The position numbers were made by a program, and so were the translations under genes. Shown one piece after another: positions 43,537-52,219 of a stretch of 64,000 nt of DNA. The notes beneath the pieces are model-generated. The model saw only the letters and a list, made by a program, of their open reading frames with translations. It was not told where the DNA came from and did no database searches. Within the stretch, counting starts at the first letter, position 1. Each line of letters begins with the position of its first letter. The DNA is taken from contig NZ_DLHA01000028.1 in assembly GCF_002482975.1 (NCBI RefSeq), forward strand, positions 62,001 through 126,000, read 5' to 3'. This stretch comes from Flavobacterium sp. UBA7680 (GTDB lineage: Bacteria > Bacteroidota > Bacteroidia > Flavobacteriales > Flavobacteriaceae).

Positions 43537-46500
43537 ATGATCCATTTCTTTGAAAACCAAAGCAAAACTGTTTTTGCCGTACAAACGCAAAACGAAATTT
43601 CAGCTCAAGACATTTCAAAATTAAACTGGCTTTTTGCCGACTCGAACAAGATCGAAAAATCCGCACTGACGGGTTTTTTTGTTGGTCCCCGCGCCACTAT
43701 GATCACACCTTGGAGTACAAATGCTGTAGAAATCACTCAAAATATGGGTGTTCCGGGCATTATCAGAATTGAAGAATTTCATCCGGCAACGGAAAATTTT
43801 GCTGATTTTGATCCGATGCTTTTCCAAAAATTCAATGAATTAGATCAGGAAATTTTCACTATCAACATTCAGCCAGAACCAATTCTGGAAATTGATGATA
43901 TTGCGACTTACAACAAAGTTGAAGGTTTAGCTTTAAGCGAAGAAGAAGTAGACTACTTAAACAATCTTGCAACAAAACTAGGAAGAAAGTTAACTGATTC
44001 TGAAATTTTCGCTTTCTCTCAAGCCAATTCAGAACACTGTCGTCACAAGATTTTCAACGGAACTTTTGTAATTGACGGTGAAGAAAAAGAAACTTCTCTT
44101 TTCAAATTAATCAAAAAAACATCTCAGGAAAATCCTAACGATATAGTGTCTGCTTACAAAGACAACGTTGCTTTTGTAAAAGGACCAAAAGTGCAGCAAT
44201 TTGCACCAAAATCGGCAGACAAACCTGATTTTTACGAAATAAAAGAATTCGATTCTGTTATCTCTTTAAAAGCAGAAACACACAATTTCCCAACAACAGT
44301 TGAGCCTTTCAACGGAGCTGCAACTGGTTCTGGAGGAGAAATTCGTGATCGTTTAGCAGGAGGTCAAGGTTCATTGCCATTAGCTGGAACTGCGGTTTAT
44401 ATGACTTCATATTCTCGTTTGAACAATGACAGAAAATGGGAAAACGCTCTTGAAGAAAGAAAATGGTTGTACCAAACACCAATGGATATTTTAATCAAAG
44501 CTTCAAACGGAGCTTCTGATTTCGGAAATAAATTTGGTCAGCCGTTAATTACAGGTTCAGTTTTAACTTTCGAACATTCAGAAAACGACCGTAAAATTGG
44601 TTACGATAAAGTAATCATGCAAGCGGGAGGAATTGGTTACGGAAAATTAGATCAATCCATTAAAAAGAAACCACAAGAAGGTGATAAAATCGTAATTCTT
44701 GGAGGAGAAAATTATAGAATCGGAATGGGTGGTGCTGCGGTCTCTTCTGCAGATACTGGAGCTTTCGGTTCAGGAATCGAATTAAATGCCATTCAGCGTT
44801 CAAATCCTGAAATGCAAAAACGTGCTGCTAACGCCATTCGTGGTTTGGTAGAAAGTGACAATAATCCAATTGTTTCTATTCATGATCACGGAGCTGGAGG
44901 ACACTTAAACTGTCTTTCTGAATTGGTAGAAGAAACTGGAGGTTTAATCGATTTAGACAAATTACCGGTTGGAGATCCAACGCTTTCTGCAAAAGAAATT
45001 ATTGGTAACGAATCTCAGGAAAGAATGGGATTGGTTATTGGTCAAAAAGATATTGATACATTACAAAGAATTGCCGACAGAGAGCGTTCGCCAATGTATC
45101 AGGTTGGAGATGTAACCGGAGATCACCGTTTTACATTCGAATCTAAATCAAATGGTTCAAAACCGATGGATTATGCTTTAGAAGATTTCTTCGGAAGTTC
45201 TCCAAAAACGGTTATGACGGATAAAACTATCGACAGAAAATATGCTGCTGTTGCTTACGACAAAGCAGATTTCGAAACCTATTTAAAAGATGTTTTACGT
45301 TTAGAGGCTGTTGCTTCAAAAGACTGGTTAACAAACAAAGTGGACCGTTGTGTTGGTGGAAAAGTAGCTAAACAACAAAACGCAGGACCATTGCAATTGC
45401 CTTTGAACAATGTTGGAGTTATGGCTCTGGATTATTTAGGAAAAGAAGGAATCGCAACTTCTATTGGGCACGCTCCTATCGCTGCTTTGATTGATCCTGT
45501 TGCAGGAAGTAGAAATGCTATTGCAGAATCATTATCAAACATTGTTTGGGCACCAATTAAAGATGGTTTAAAAGGAATTTCATTATCTGCAAACTGGATG
45601 TGGGCTTGTAAAAACGAAGGTGAAGACGCTCGTTTGTATGCTGCTGTTGAAGGTTGTTCAGAATTTGCAATCGAATTAGGAATCAACATTCCGACAGGAA
45701 AAGATTCACTTTCGATGAAGCAAAAATATCCAAATGATGAAGTAATTGCACCGGGAACGGTTATTATTTCGGCTGGAGGAAACTGTATAGATATTAGAAA
45801 AGTAGTGGAACCTGTTTTACAGAAAAACGGAGATTCTATTTATTATATCAATTTGTCTCAGGATGATTTCAAATTAGGAGGTTCCTCTTTTGCACAAATT
45901 AGAAACACAATTGGAAACGAAACGTCTACAATTAAAGACGCTTCTTTCTTCAAAAATGCCTTTAATACCATTCAGGAATTAATCGGCGAAAGCCAAATAC
46001 TAGCTGGACACGATATAGGAAGCGGTGGTTTAATCACAACTTTATTAGAATTGTGTTTTGCTGATGTAAATCTTGGAGCTAAAATTGATTTCAGCGCTTT
46101 CGCGGAAAAAGATTTATTGAAAATCCTTTTCGCTGAAAACATCGGAATTGTTTTCCAGGCTAAATCTGACGCAGCTGTTGAAGCTAAATTGAAAGCAAAC
46201 AATATAGAGTTCTTCAAATTAGGTACAGTTCAAAGCGTACCAAGTTTGGAATTTGGAATTTACAATTTGGATATTGCGAAGTACAGAGATATTTGGTTTG
46301 AAACTTCTTATTTATTAGATCAAAAACAATCTAAAAACGGAAGAGCTCAGGCACGTTTCGAAAACTATAAAAATCAGGTTTTACAATATACTTTCCCAGC
46401 GCACTTTACAGGAAAAAAACCAGTAATCGACGCTTCAAAACCAAGACCAAAAGCGGCTATTATTCGTGAAAAAGGAAGTAATTCTGAGCGTGAAATGGCA

Positions 46501-47190
46501 AATGCTATGTACTTAGCAGGTTTTGATGTAAAAGACGTTCACATGACCGATTTAATTTCTGGTCGTGAAACGCTTGAAGATATTCAGTTTATTGGTGCAG
46601 TTGGTGGATTCTCTAACTCAGATGTTTTAGGTTCTGCTAAAGGTTGGGCCGGAGCTTTCTTATATAACGAAAAAGCAAAAACAGCTTTGGATAATTTCTT
46701 TAAAAGAGAAGATACTTTATCTGTTGGAATCTGTAACGGATGTCAGTTGTTTATGGAATTGGAAGTTATTAATCCAGAGCATGAAGTTCACGGAAAAATG
46801 CTTCATAACGAAAGCCAGAAACACGAAAGTATCTTTACTTCTGTAACAGTTCAGGAAAATAACTCAGTTATGTTATCGACTTTGGCCGGAAGTACTTTAG
46901 GAGTTTGGGTTTCTCACGGAGAAGGAAAATTCAATTTACCTTATGCAGAAGACCAATACAACATTGTTTCTAAATATGCTTACGAAGGATATCCAGCAAA
47001 CCCTAACGGTTCTGATTATAACACGGCAATGATGTGTGATAAAACAGGAAGACATTTGGTTATGATGCCTCATATTGAGCGTTCGACTTTCCAATGGAAC
47101 TGGGCGCATTATCCAAAAGACAGAAATGACGAGGTTTCGCCTTGGCACGAAGCTTTTGTTAATGCCAGAAAATGGATTGAGAAAAACTAA
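43537..47190 (+). CDS. purL: Phosphoribosylformylglycinamidine synthase
   Basis: A 1217-residue single-chain FGAM synthase (purine synthesis step 4), which uses glutamine and ATP. The start at 43537 (MIHFFENQSKTVFAVQTQNE) follows the promoter. Order: PurS-like N-terminal domain, linker with DSEIFAFSQANSEHCRHKIF, two AIRS-type halves (KAETHNFPTTVEPFNGAATG and LSANWMWACKNEGEDARLYA regions), then a class I glutaminase domain from about residue 960. The glutaminase has the nucleophile Cys in VGICNGCQLFMEL and the His/Glu pair in MMPHIERSTFQWNW. Length matches the large gamma-proteobacterial-type enzyme. Confidence 0.95.
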   Translation: MIHFFENQSKTVFAVQTQNEISAQDISKLNWLFADSNKIEKSALTGFFVGPRATMITPWSTNAVEITQNMGVPGIIRIEEFHPATENFADFDPMLFQKFNELDQEIFTINIQPEPILEIDDIATYNKVEGLALSEEEVDYLNNLATKLGRKLTDSEIFAFSQANSEHCRHKIFNGTFVIDGEEKETSLFKLIKKTSQENPNDIVSAYKDNVAFVKGPKVQQFAPKSADKPDFYEIKEFDSVISLKAETHNFPTTVEPFNGAATGSGGEIRDRLAGGQGSLPLAGTAVYMTSYSRLNNDRKWENALEERKWLYQTPMDILIKASNGASDFGNKFGQPLITGSVLTFEHSENDRKIGYDKVIMQAGGIGYGKLDQSIKKKPQEGDKIVILGGENYRIGMGGAAVSSADTGAFGSGIELNAIQRSNPEMQKRAANAIRGLVESDNNPIVSIHDHGAGGHLNCLSELVEETGGLIDLDKLPVGDPTLSAKEIIGNESQERMGLVIGQKDIDTLQRIADRERSPMYQVGDVTGDHRFTFESKSNGSKPMDYALEDFFGSSPKTVMTDKTIDRKYAAVAYDKADFETYLKDVLRLEAVASKDWLTNKVDRCVGGKVAKQQNAGPLQLPLNNVGVMALDYLGKEGIATSIGHAPIAALIDPVAGSRNAIAESLSNIVWAPIKDGLKGISLSANWMWACKNEGEDARLYAAVEGCSEFAIELGINIPTGKDSLSMKQKYPNDEVIAPGTVIISAGGNCIDIRKVVEPVLQKNGDSIYYINLSQDDFKLGGSSFAQIRNTIGNETSTIKDASFFKNAFNTIQELIGESQILAGHDIGSGGLITTLLELCFADVNLGAKIDFSAFAEKDLLKILFAENIGIVFQAKSDAAVEAKLKANNIEFFKLGTVQSVPSLEFGIYNLDIAKYRDIWFETSYLLDQKQSKNGRAQARFENYKNQVLQYTFPAHFTGKKPVIDASKPRPKAAIIREKGSNSEREMANAMYLAGFDVKDVHMTDLISGRETLEDIQFIGAVGGFSNSDVLGSAKGWAGAFLYNEKAKTALDNFFKREDTLSVGICNGCQLFMELEVINPEHEVHGKMLHNESQKHESIFTSVTVQENNSVMLSTLAGSTLGVWVSHGEGKFNLPYAEDQYNIVSKYAYEGYPANPNGSDYNTAMMCDKTGRHLVMMPHIERSTFQWNWAHYPKDRNDEVSPWHEAFVNARKWIEKN

Positions 47191-47210
47191 GAAATATATT
47201 TTTATTAAAG

Positions 47211-47238
47211 CGCCCGAATTTTATCGGGCGTTTTTTTT
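47211..47238 (+). terminator. Terminator after purL
   Basis: CGCCCGA and TCGGGCG are separated by six bases and followed by eight T. It begins 20 bases after the purL stop. Confidence 0.9.
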
Positions 47239-47310
47239 GCCACAGATTAAAAAGATTAGCACAGATTTTTTCTGCATACAGAAATCATTTTAATCCTTTT
47301 AATCTGTGGC
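47239..47310. repeat. Inverted repeat (GCCACAGATT family)
   Basis: GCCACAGATTAAAAAGATTA and AATCCTTTTAATCTGTGGC flank a short centre. It abuts the T-run of the purL terminator directly, as if the repeat had inserted at the terminator. Confidence 0.7.
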
Positions 47311-47388
47311 TATAAAAAAATAATTCTTGTAATTCGTGCGATTTTTATATAATCTTAAAATGCTTTTTTTAGTCTCTAAATAAAACAA

Positions 47389-47424
47389 AAATACCCCGAC
47401 GCTATCCCTAAATCGAGGCATTTT
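47389..47424 (-). terminator. Terminator after the 47427 gene
   Basis: On the minus strand a CCTCGA / TCGGGG stem (one G-T pair) with a 13-base loop is followed by TATTTTTG. It lies immediately after the stop codon at 47427. Confidence 0.5.
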
Positions 47425-47426
47425 TT

Positions 47427-47711
47427 TTAGTCTTTAAATGCTGATGCAATTCCGGTTATGATATTGGCCGCTCCGAATGCAAATAGCCCTGAGGCAATTG
47501 CATTTTGGCCTGCAAAAAATTGATTTTCTGCAATTGCATTACTAAAGAATAAGCCGCCGGCTGCTCCCGCAACCAGTCCGATTCCAATTAATACAATAGT
47601 CCACCACGGTTCCGGATCCGGGGGCGGCGGAGGGCTTCTCCAAAAGCGTTTCCACCAGCCTGGATATTTGGTACCGCACCAGCCCATTGCTAAATAGAAG
47701 GCAGTTTCCAT
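47427..47711 (-). CDS. Small membrane protein with aromatic/proline-rich N-terminus
   Basis: A 94-residue protein. The N-terminal 45 residues are Trp-, Pro- and Gly-rich (YPGWWKRFWRSPPPPPDPEP). Then one strong helix (TIVLIGIGLVAGAAGGLFFS) and a second hydrophobic Ala/Gly-rich segment (AIASGLFAFGAANIITGIAS) follow. It has its own terminator. The composition resembles small membrane or holin-like hypotheticals. No family recognised. Confidence 0.55.
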   Translation of the reverse strand: METAFYLAMGWCGTKYPGWWKRFWRSPPPPPDPEPWWTIVLIGIGLVAGAAGGLFFSNAIAENQFFAGQNAIASGLFAFGAANIITGIASAFKD

Positions 47712-47958
47712 AATTATTTTGGTTGATTAGTGCCTACTCTATATGCTTTTCGGCTTACGCAATTAATTTGGATAAAAATAGAATAAGCCTAATCTAAATT
47801 ATCAAGGTAATCTACTGTTTTTAAAAGGGGAAAAACACGGTATTTTTTAGTTAAATCAAATTCTTCTGTTTTAATCAAAATTTAAGTTATATTCGCTACA
47901 TAAAAATCTGCCACTGATTTTTATAAACGCCGAAAAACACTTTTAAACCTATATTGAA

Positions 47959-48390
47959 ATGAAAGCCGCACATTTATTACTTATTACGTTATTTTTTGTT
48001 GCCTCAAAATCATACTCACAAGCTGAAGTAAACGTAATTACCCACAATTCAAAAGAGCGTTATATCACGACCACTATTGGCTTTCCTGTTCAGGGAACTT
48101 ACGCTCCTATTGGTTTAAAACAGCCAGTTACCATTTTAAATCCTGATGGAACAGGTACTATTCAGGCCGAAGATTTAAGCAAGCAAAAGATCAATTGGGG
48201 AATTGAATGTAATGAAGATGGAACTCCTATTTTTAAAGAAGGTTTCAACAGTAAGTCGTACACATTTTGGTACAGACCAGTTGAAGGCAACGAATGGTTC
48301 TATTCTCAATTCTCAATTCATTTTGTTAAGAAAAAAATGTTCTTAATGGGAGAAAGAGTAAAAGAATACGAAGATTATAACGTACAATAG
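47959..48390 (+). CDS. Exported hypothetical protein
   Basis: A 143-residue protein with signal peptide MKAAHLLLITLFFVASKSYS. The mature part is beta-rich (YITTTIGFPVQGTYAPIGLK; TFWYRPVEGNEWFYSQFSIH) and has no cysteine pattern other than one Cys near residue 86. It appears monocistronic. No family could be assigned. Confidence 0.6.
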   Translation: MKAAHLLLITLFFVASKSYSQAEVNVITHNSKERYITTTIGFPVQGTYAPIGLKQPVTILNPDGTGTIQAEDLSKQKINWGIECNEDGTPIFKEGFNSKSYTFWYRPVEGNEWFYSQFSIHFVKKKMFLMGERVKEYEDYNVQ

Positions 48391-48568
48391 TCTTTTAAAA
48401 CATCCTCGCAAATTAAATTTTTCTTGGTTTTTGGGAATATTCGCTGTAAAAAAGAAAACGTTTTCGTAAATTTTTAATAGTGTCTATAAATTTTCCCATA
48501 AAATTCCATAAAATAAAAAATCGTACCTTATTTTTATTTAATTTGCAGTAAAATTCAATATATTAAAC

Positions 48569-50347
48569 ATGGTTTCAATCACACGACTTTTTGATTTTCC
48601 CTATTATCAACAAGAAACTTATAACCTTCCGGTTGCCCTTGCAACTAAAAAAAATGGAGTCTGGGAAAAAACATCCAGCGCAGAATATATTGCAAAAGCT
48701 AATGCCGTTTCAAGAGCATTATTGCGTATGGGCGTTCAAAAAGACGATAAAATTGCCTTAATTACTTCAAATAACAGAACCGAATGGAATGTGATGGATA
48801 TTGGTATTTTGCAGACTGGTGCGCAAAATGTCCCGATTTATCCAACTATTGCTGAGGAAGATTACGAATATATTTTAAACCATAGCGGGAGTATTTATTG
48901 CTTTGTTTCTGATGATGAAGTATATCAAAAAGTACAAGCGATTAGAGCTAACGTTCCAACTTTAAAAGAGGTTTATTCTTTTAATGAAATTCCGGGTTGC
49001 AAACACTGGTCTGATTTATTATTAGCCGGAGAAGACGAAAGCAACCAAAGTGAAGTTGAAGCCAGAAAAGACAGCATAAAAACGGATGATCTGGCTACTA
49101 TTATTTATACTTCTGGAACAACGGGAAGACCAAAAGGCGTTATGCTTTCGCACAACAATATTGTTTCTAATGTTTTAGACAGTGCGCCAAGAATTCCGTT
49201 TGATCCGGGAAAAAGTTCAGCTTTGAGCTTCTTGCCAATCTGCCATATTTTTGAGAGAATGATATTATACATTTATCAATATTATGGTGTTTCGGTTTAT
49301 TTTGGAGAATCGATTGATAAAATCAGTGATAACTTAAAAGAGGTTCGCCCGACCGTTATTACGGCTGTTCCGAGGCTTTTAGAGAAAGTTTACGATAAAA
49401 TTTATGCAAAAGGAACTGAATTAACCGGCATCAAGAAAAAATTATTTTTCTGGGCAATTGATTTAGGTTTAAAATACGAACCATACGGAGCAAATGGCTT
49501 TTGGTATGAGTTTCAATTAAAAATTGCCCGCAAACTTATTTTCAGTAAATGGAAAGAAGGTTTGGGTGGAAATTTAGATTTAATGGTTTCTGGAAGTGCT
49601 GCTTTACAGCCGCGTTTAACAAGAGTTTTTGCTGCTGCAGAAATTCCGGTTATGGAAGGTTACGGTTTATCTGAAACTTCTCCGGTAATTGCGGTTAACG
49701 ATCAAAGAAACAAAGGTTTTAAAATTGGAACTGTTGGAAAAGTAATTCGCAACGTTGAAGTTAAAATTGCACAAGACGGAGAAATTCTTTGTAAAGGTCC
49801 AAACGTAATGTTGGGTTATTTTAAAGATCCTGAAAAAACAGCCGAAGCTTTACAAGACGGATATTTCCATACGGGAGATATTGGAGAAATTGACAGCGAA
49901 GGTTTCTTAAAAATTACGGATCGTAAAAAAGAAATGTTTAAAACTTCTGGCGGTAAATATGTTGCACCTCAACTTATTGAAAATGCCATGAAACAATCTC
50001 GTTTTATTGAGCAGATTATGGTTGTTGGTGAAGGTGAAAAAATGCCGGCAGCTTTTATTCAGCCAAATTTTGAATTTGTAAAAGAATGGGCCAAAATCCA
50101 TAAAATCGATGTAGGAGATTCTAATGCAGAAATTGCTTCAAATGCAGACGTTATTAAACGTATTGATGAAGAAGTGGAAGGCATCAACGAGAAATTTGGA
50201 CATTGGGAAAAAATCAAACGTTTTGAGCTTACTCCAGATGTTTGGTCTATTGATGGCGGACAGCTTACTCCTACTCTAAAATTAAAACGTAAAATCATTA
50301 AAGAAATCTATAAAGATCTTTACGCTAAAATCTATAATCACAATTAA
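48569..50347 (+). CDS. Long-chain fatty acid-CoA ligase (AMP-forming)
   Basis: A 592-residue acyl-CoA synthetase that activates fatty acids with ATP and CoA. The AMP-binding P-loop motif is ATIIYTSGTTGRPKGVMLSH (about residues 172-191). The second motif is EGYGLSETSPVIAVND, and the hinge motif is GYFHTGDIGEIDSEGFLKIT. The catalytic Lys region near the C-terminus is DGGQLTPTLKLKRKIIKEIY. The insert after residue 260 and the overall size match the FAA/FadD15 type of long-chain ligases with about 600 residues. A bidirectional terminator follows. Confidence 0.92.
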   Translation: MVSITRLFDFPYYQQETYNLPVALATKKNGVWEKTSSAEYIAKANAVSRALLRMGVQKDDKIALITSNNRTEWNVMDIGILQTGAQNVPIYPTIAEEDYEYILNHSGSIYCFVSDDEVYQKVQAIRANVPTLKEVYSFNEIPGCKHWSDLLLAGEDESNQSEVEARKDSIKTDDLATIIYTSGTTGRPKGVMLSHNNIVSNVLDSAPRIPFDPGKSSALSFLPICHIFERMILYIYQYYGVSVYFGESIDKISDNLKEVRPTVITAVPRLLEKVYDKIYAKGTELTGIKKKLFFWAIDLGLKYEPYGANGFWYEFQLKIARKLIFSKWKEGLGGNLDLMVSGSAALQPRLTRVFAAAEIPVMEGYGLSETSPVIAVNDQRNKGFKIGTVGKVIRNVEVKIAQDGEILCKGPNVMLGYFKDPEKTAEALQDGYFHTGDIGEIDSEGFLKITDRKKEMFKTSGGKYVAPQLIENAMKQSRFIEQIMVVGEGEKMPAAFIQPNFEFVKEWAKIHKIDVGDSNAEIASNADVIKRIDEEVEGINEKFGHWEKIKRFELTPDVWSIDGGQLTPTLKLKRKIIKEIYKDLYAKIYNHN

Positions 50348-50368
50348 TCAAAATAATTTAACCAAAGA

Positions 50369-50400
50369 AAAAGGCTGTCTTAATAAAGACAGCCTTTTTT
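50369..50400. terminator. Bidirectional terminator between convergent genes
   Basis: AAGGCTGTCTT and AAGACAGCCTT flank a short AAT-type loop with A-rich and T-rich flanks on both sides. It separates the acyl-CoA synthetase gene from the convergent bpX operon. Confidence 0.85.
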
Positions 50401-50416
50401 AATGCAGTATGAAATT

Positions 50417-52219
50417 CTATTTCTTTTTAAGCTTATACTTCATTACATCTTTAATCATTGATTTATTCTTTGGATTAAAAGAAATTAATTCTGAAGCAAT
50501 TTCTGGTTTTGTACTAATCTTATCGGCTACAATTTCGTAGGCAATATTTTTAGTGAGTTCTTCTAAATCCTGATGCTTTTTGAACTCCTGTTTCATAACC
50601 TGCAAAAACAACTCCGAATTTTCTGTTGTAACCTCAGCATCATAAATTGAGGTGATGGCTCCGGATAATTTCTTTGTCGATTTGATATTTGCAAAATAGT
50701 TGTTCAAACAATTGGCTGCATCTTTTTTATTTTTCCAACCTGTTAAAAGTACTTCTTGTGCTTCGTCTATATTCTTGATTTTATCCTTGTAAATAAACGA
50801 TGCTTTTACGTATTGTCCATTTCCTTTATATTCCTCTATTACTCTGTTATAGTATTTATCAGCTTCTGTTTTGTCTTTTAAAATCGTGTACAAATCACCA
50901 ACTTTTTCATGTTGGTTAAGTTCTCTGTACAATTCGATTGCCTGTTTATAAACATGTCCTTTTTCGTAACACTCAGCAGCTTTTGGCTTATTATTTAAAT
51001 ATTTTAAATGAATTGCTGCCGCTTCGCTATACAATTCTCCTTTTTCAAGAACCTCTGCTGCTTTATAACGATTTTTAAGCAGTTTCATATAAATATGTGC
51101 TGCTTTAGTATAATCTTTTCTGTCTTCAAATTCCTGAGCTAGTTTTTCATAACGGCTTTGTATGCGGGCAAACCTTTCAGAATCAATTAAAGCTGAACTT
51201 CCTGATCCTGATGATCTTTGCGGTTGTGAATAACTCACAGATGAACCTGAGGAACTACTGTCTTTTACCGCCATGACAATAATTAACACAAGTGCACCTA
51301 AGATCACAACTAAAGCCACAAAAGGGTTCATACCGGTATTACTACCGCTTAAAGAAGAACAACTTCTCATGTTAAGCAAAAACATCGATACAAACGCTAA
51401 CGTCAAAATAATAATAAAAGGCCCACATCCAGAATCGCTGGATTCTTTTATGGTGTTTCCACTTCCTCTTGAAAAAGAATCACCACCCACAGAACCAGAG
51501 CCAATTCCTTCAAAAGAAAACCTTCCGTCATTACCTCCTCTTGCGGTTCCTAAAGTATCTAGCGGAATAGCCATTTTTAAAGCCAATTCTGGATTTTTAT
51601 CAAAGAACTCCAAAAACTTATCCATTTCTTTTTGATTTCCATTCATCAATTTCTGCAAATCAAAAGGCAATTCTTTTATCGCATCTTCTTCTGAAAATGG
51701 ATTTTCAATTGCTTCTAGAATCTTTTCAGTATCTGCTTCATAACGCATTGACGAAATAAACTGCGGAATATGAACTGTTTTTGAAGGTTGTATTATGTCA
51801 ATATTTCTTAAAGCCGGAGCTTCGAGTAAATTGATCCATGAAACTTCTTCTTTTAATTCAACCAAACCAATTTCTGGATGCATGAAATGATAGTTCTCTG
51901 AAAACAGATTGTGCCACTCCTCTTTTGTTAACTGAGGAGTCACAATCGTATTTTCTGGAATAAACAATTTGTTTTCTATCAATTGACAGAAATTATTTTT
52001 TCCAACAGTATATATTTTAGTCGAACGCTGATCCAAAACCAATAAGCATCCGAATAATTCGTTTGCATTAACTCCCGGAACTGGAAAAGCTTTAACCGAA
52101 TGGAGCGCTAATTCGATATTCTGGATTTCCTGGAGCCAGACTTTTGGCAATGCACTTTTTATAAAAATCCCTCCTTTCGGAAACGTATTTTTAGAATTTA
52201 TTCTAAGTTTAAGTTCCAT
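50417..52219 (-). CDS. bpX-type ternary-system protein with two membrane helices and TPR repeats
   Basis: A 600-residue protein, last gene of the MoxR/vWA operon. Residues 1-220 form a globular domain (MELKLRINSKNTFPKGGIFI; PALRNIDIIQPSKTVHIPQF) resembling bpX-class domains. A Gly/Ser-rich linker is followed by helices at about 267-284 (PFIIILTLAFVSMFLLNM) and 299-318. Residues 345-530 are tandem two-helix repeats of TPR type (AQEFEDRKDYTKAAHIYMKL; AAAIHLKYLNNKPKAAECYE; GHVYKQAIELYRELNQHEKV). It could anchor the complex to the membrane and hold clients. Its start overlaps the preceding gene by 11 bases. Confidence 0.7.
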   Translation of the reverse strand: MELKLRINSKNTFPKGGIFIKSALPKVWLQEIQNIELALHSVKAFPVPGVNANELFGCLLVLDQRSTKIYTVGKNNFCQLIENKLFIPENTIVTPQLTKEEWHNLFSENYHFMHPEIGLVELKEEVSWINLLEAPALRNIDIIQPSKTVHIPQFISSMRYEADTEKILEAIENPFSEEDAIKELPFDLQKLMNGNQKEMDKFLEFFDKNPELALKMAIPLDTLGTARGGNDGRFSFEGIGSGSVGGDSFSRGSGNTIKESSDSGCGPFIIILTLAFVSMFLLNMRSCSSLSGSNTGMNPFVALVVILGALVLIIVMAVKDSSSSGSSVSYSQPQRSSGSGSSALIDSERFARIQSRYEKLAQEFEDRKDYTKAAHIYMKLLKNRYKAAEVLEKGELYSEAAAIHLKYLNNKPKAAECYEKGHVYKQAIELYRELNQHEKVGDLYTILKDKTEADKYYNRVIEEYKGNGQYVKASFIYKDKIKNIDEAQEVLLTGWKNKKDAANCLNNYFANIKSTKKLSGAITSIYDAEVTTENSELFLQVMKQEFKKHQDLEELTKNIAYEIVADKISTKPEIASELISFNPKNKSMIKDVMKYKLKKK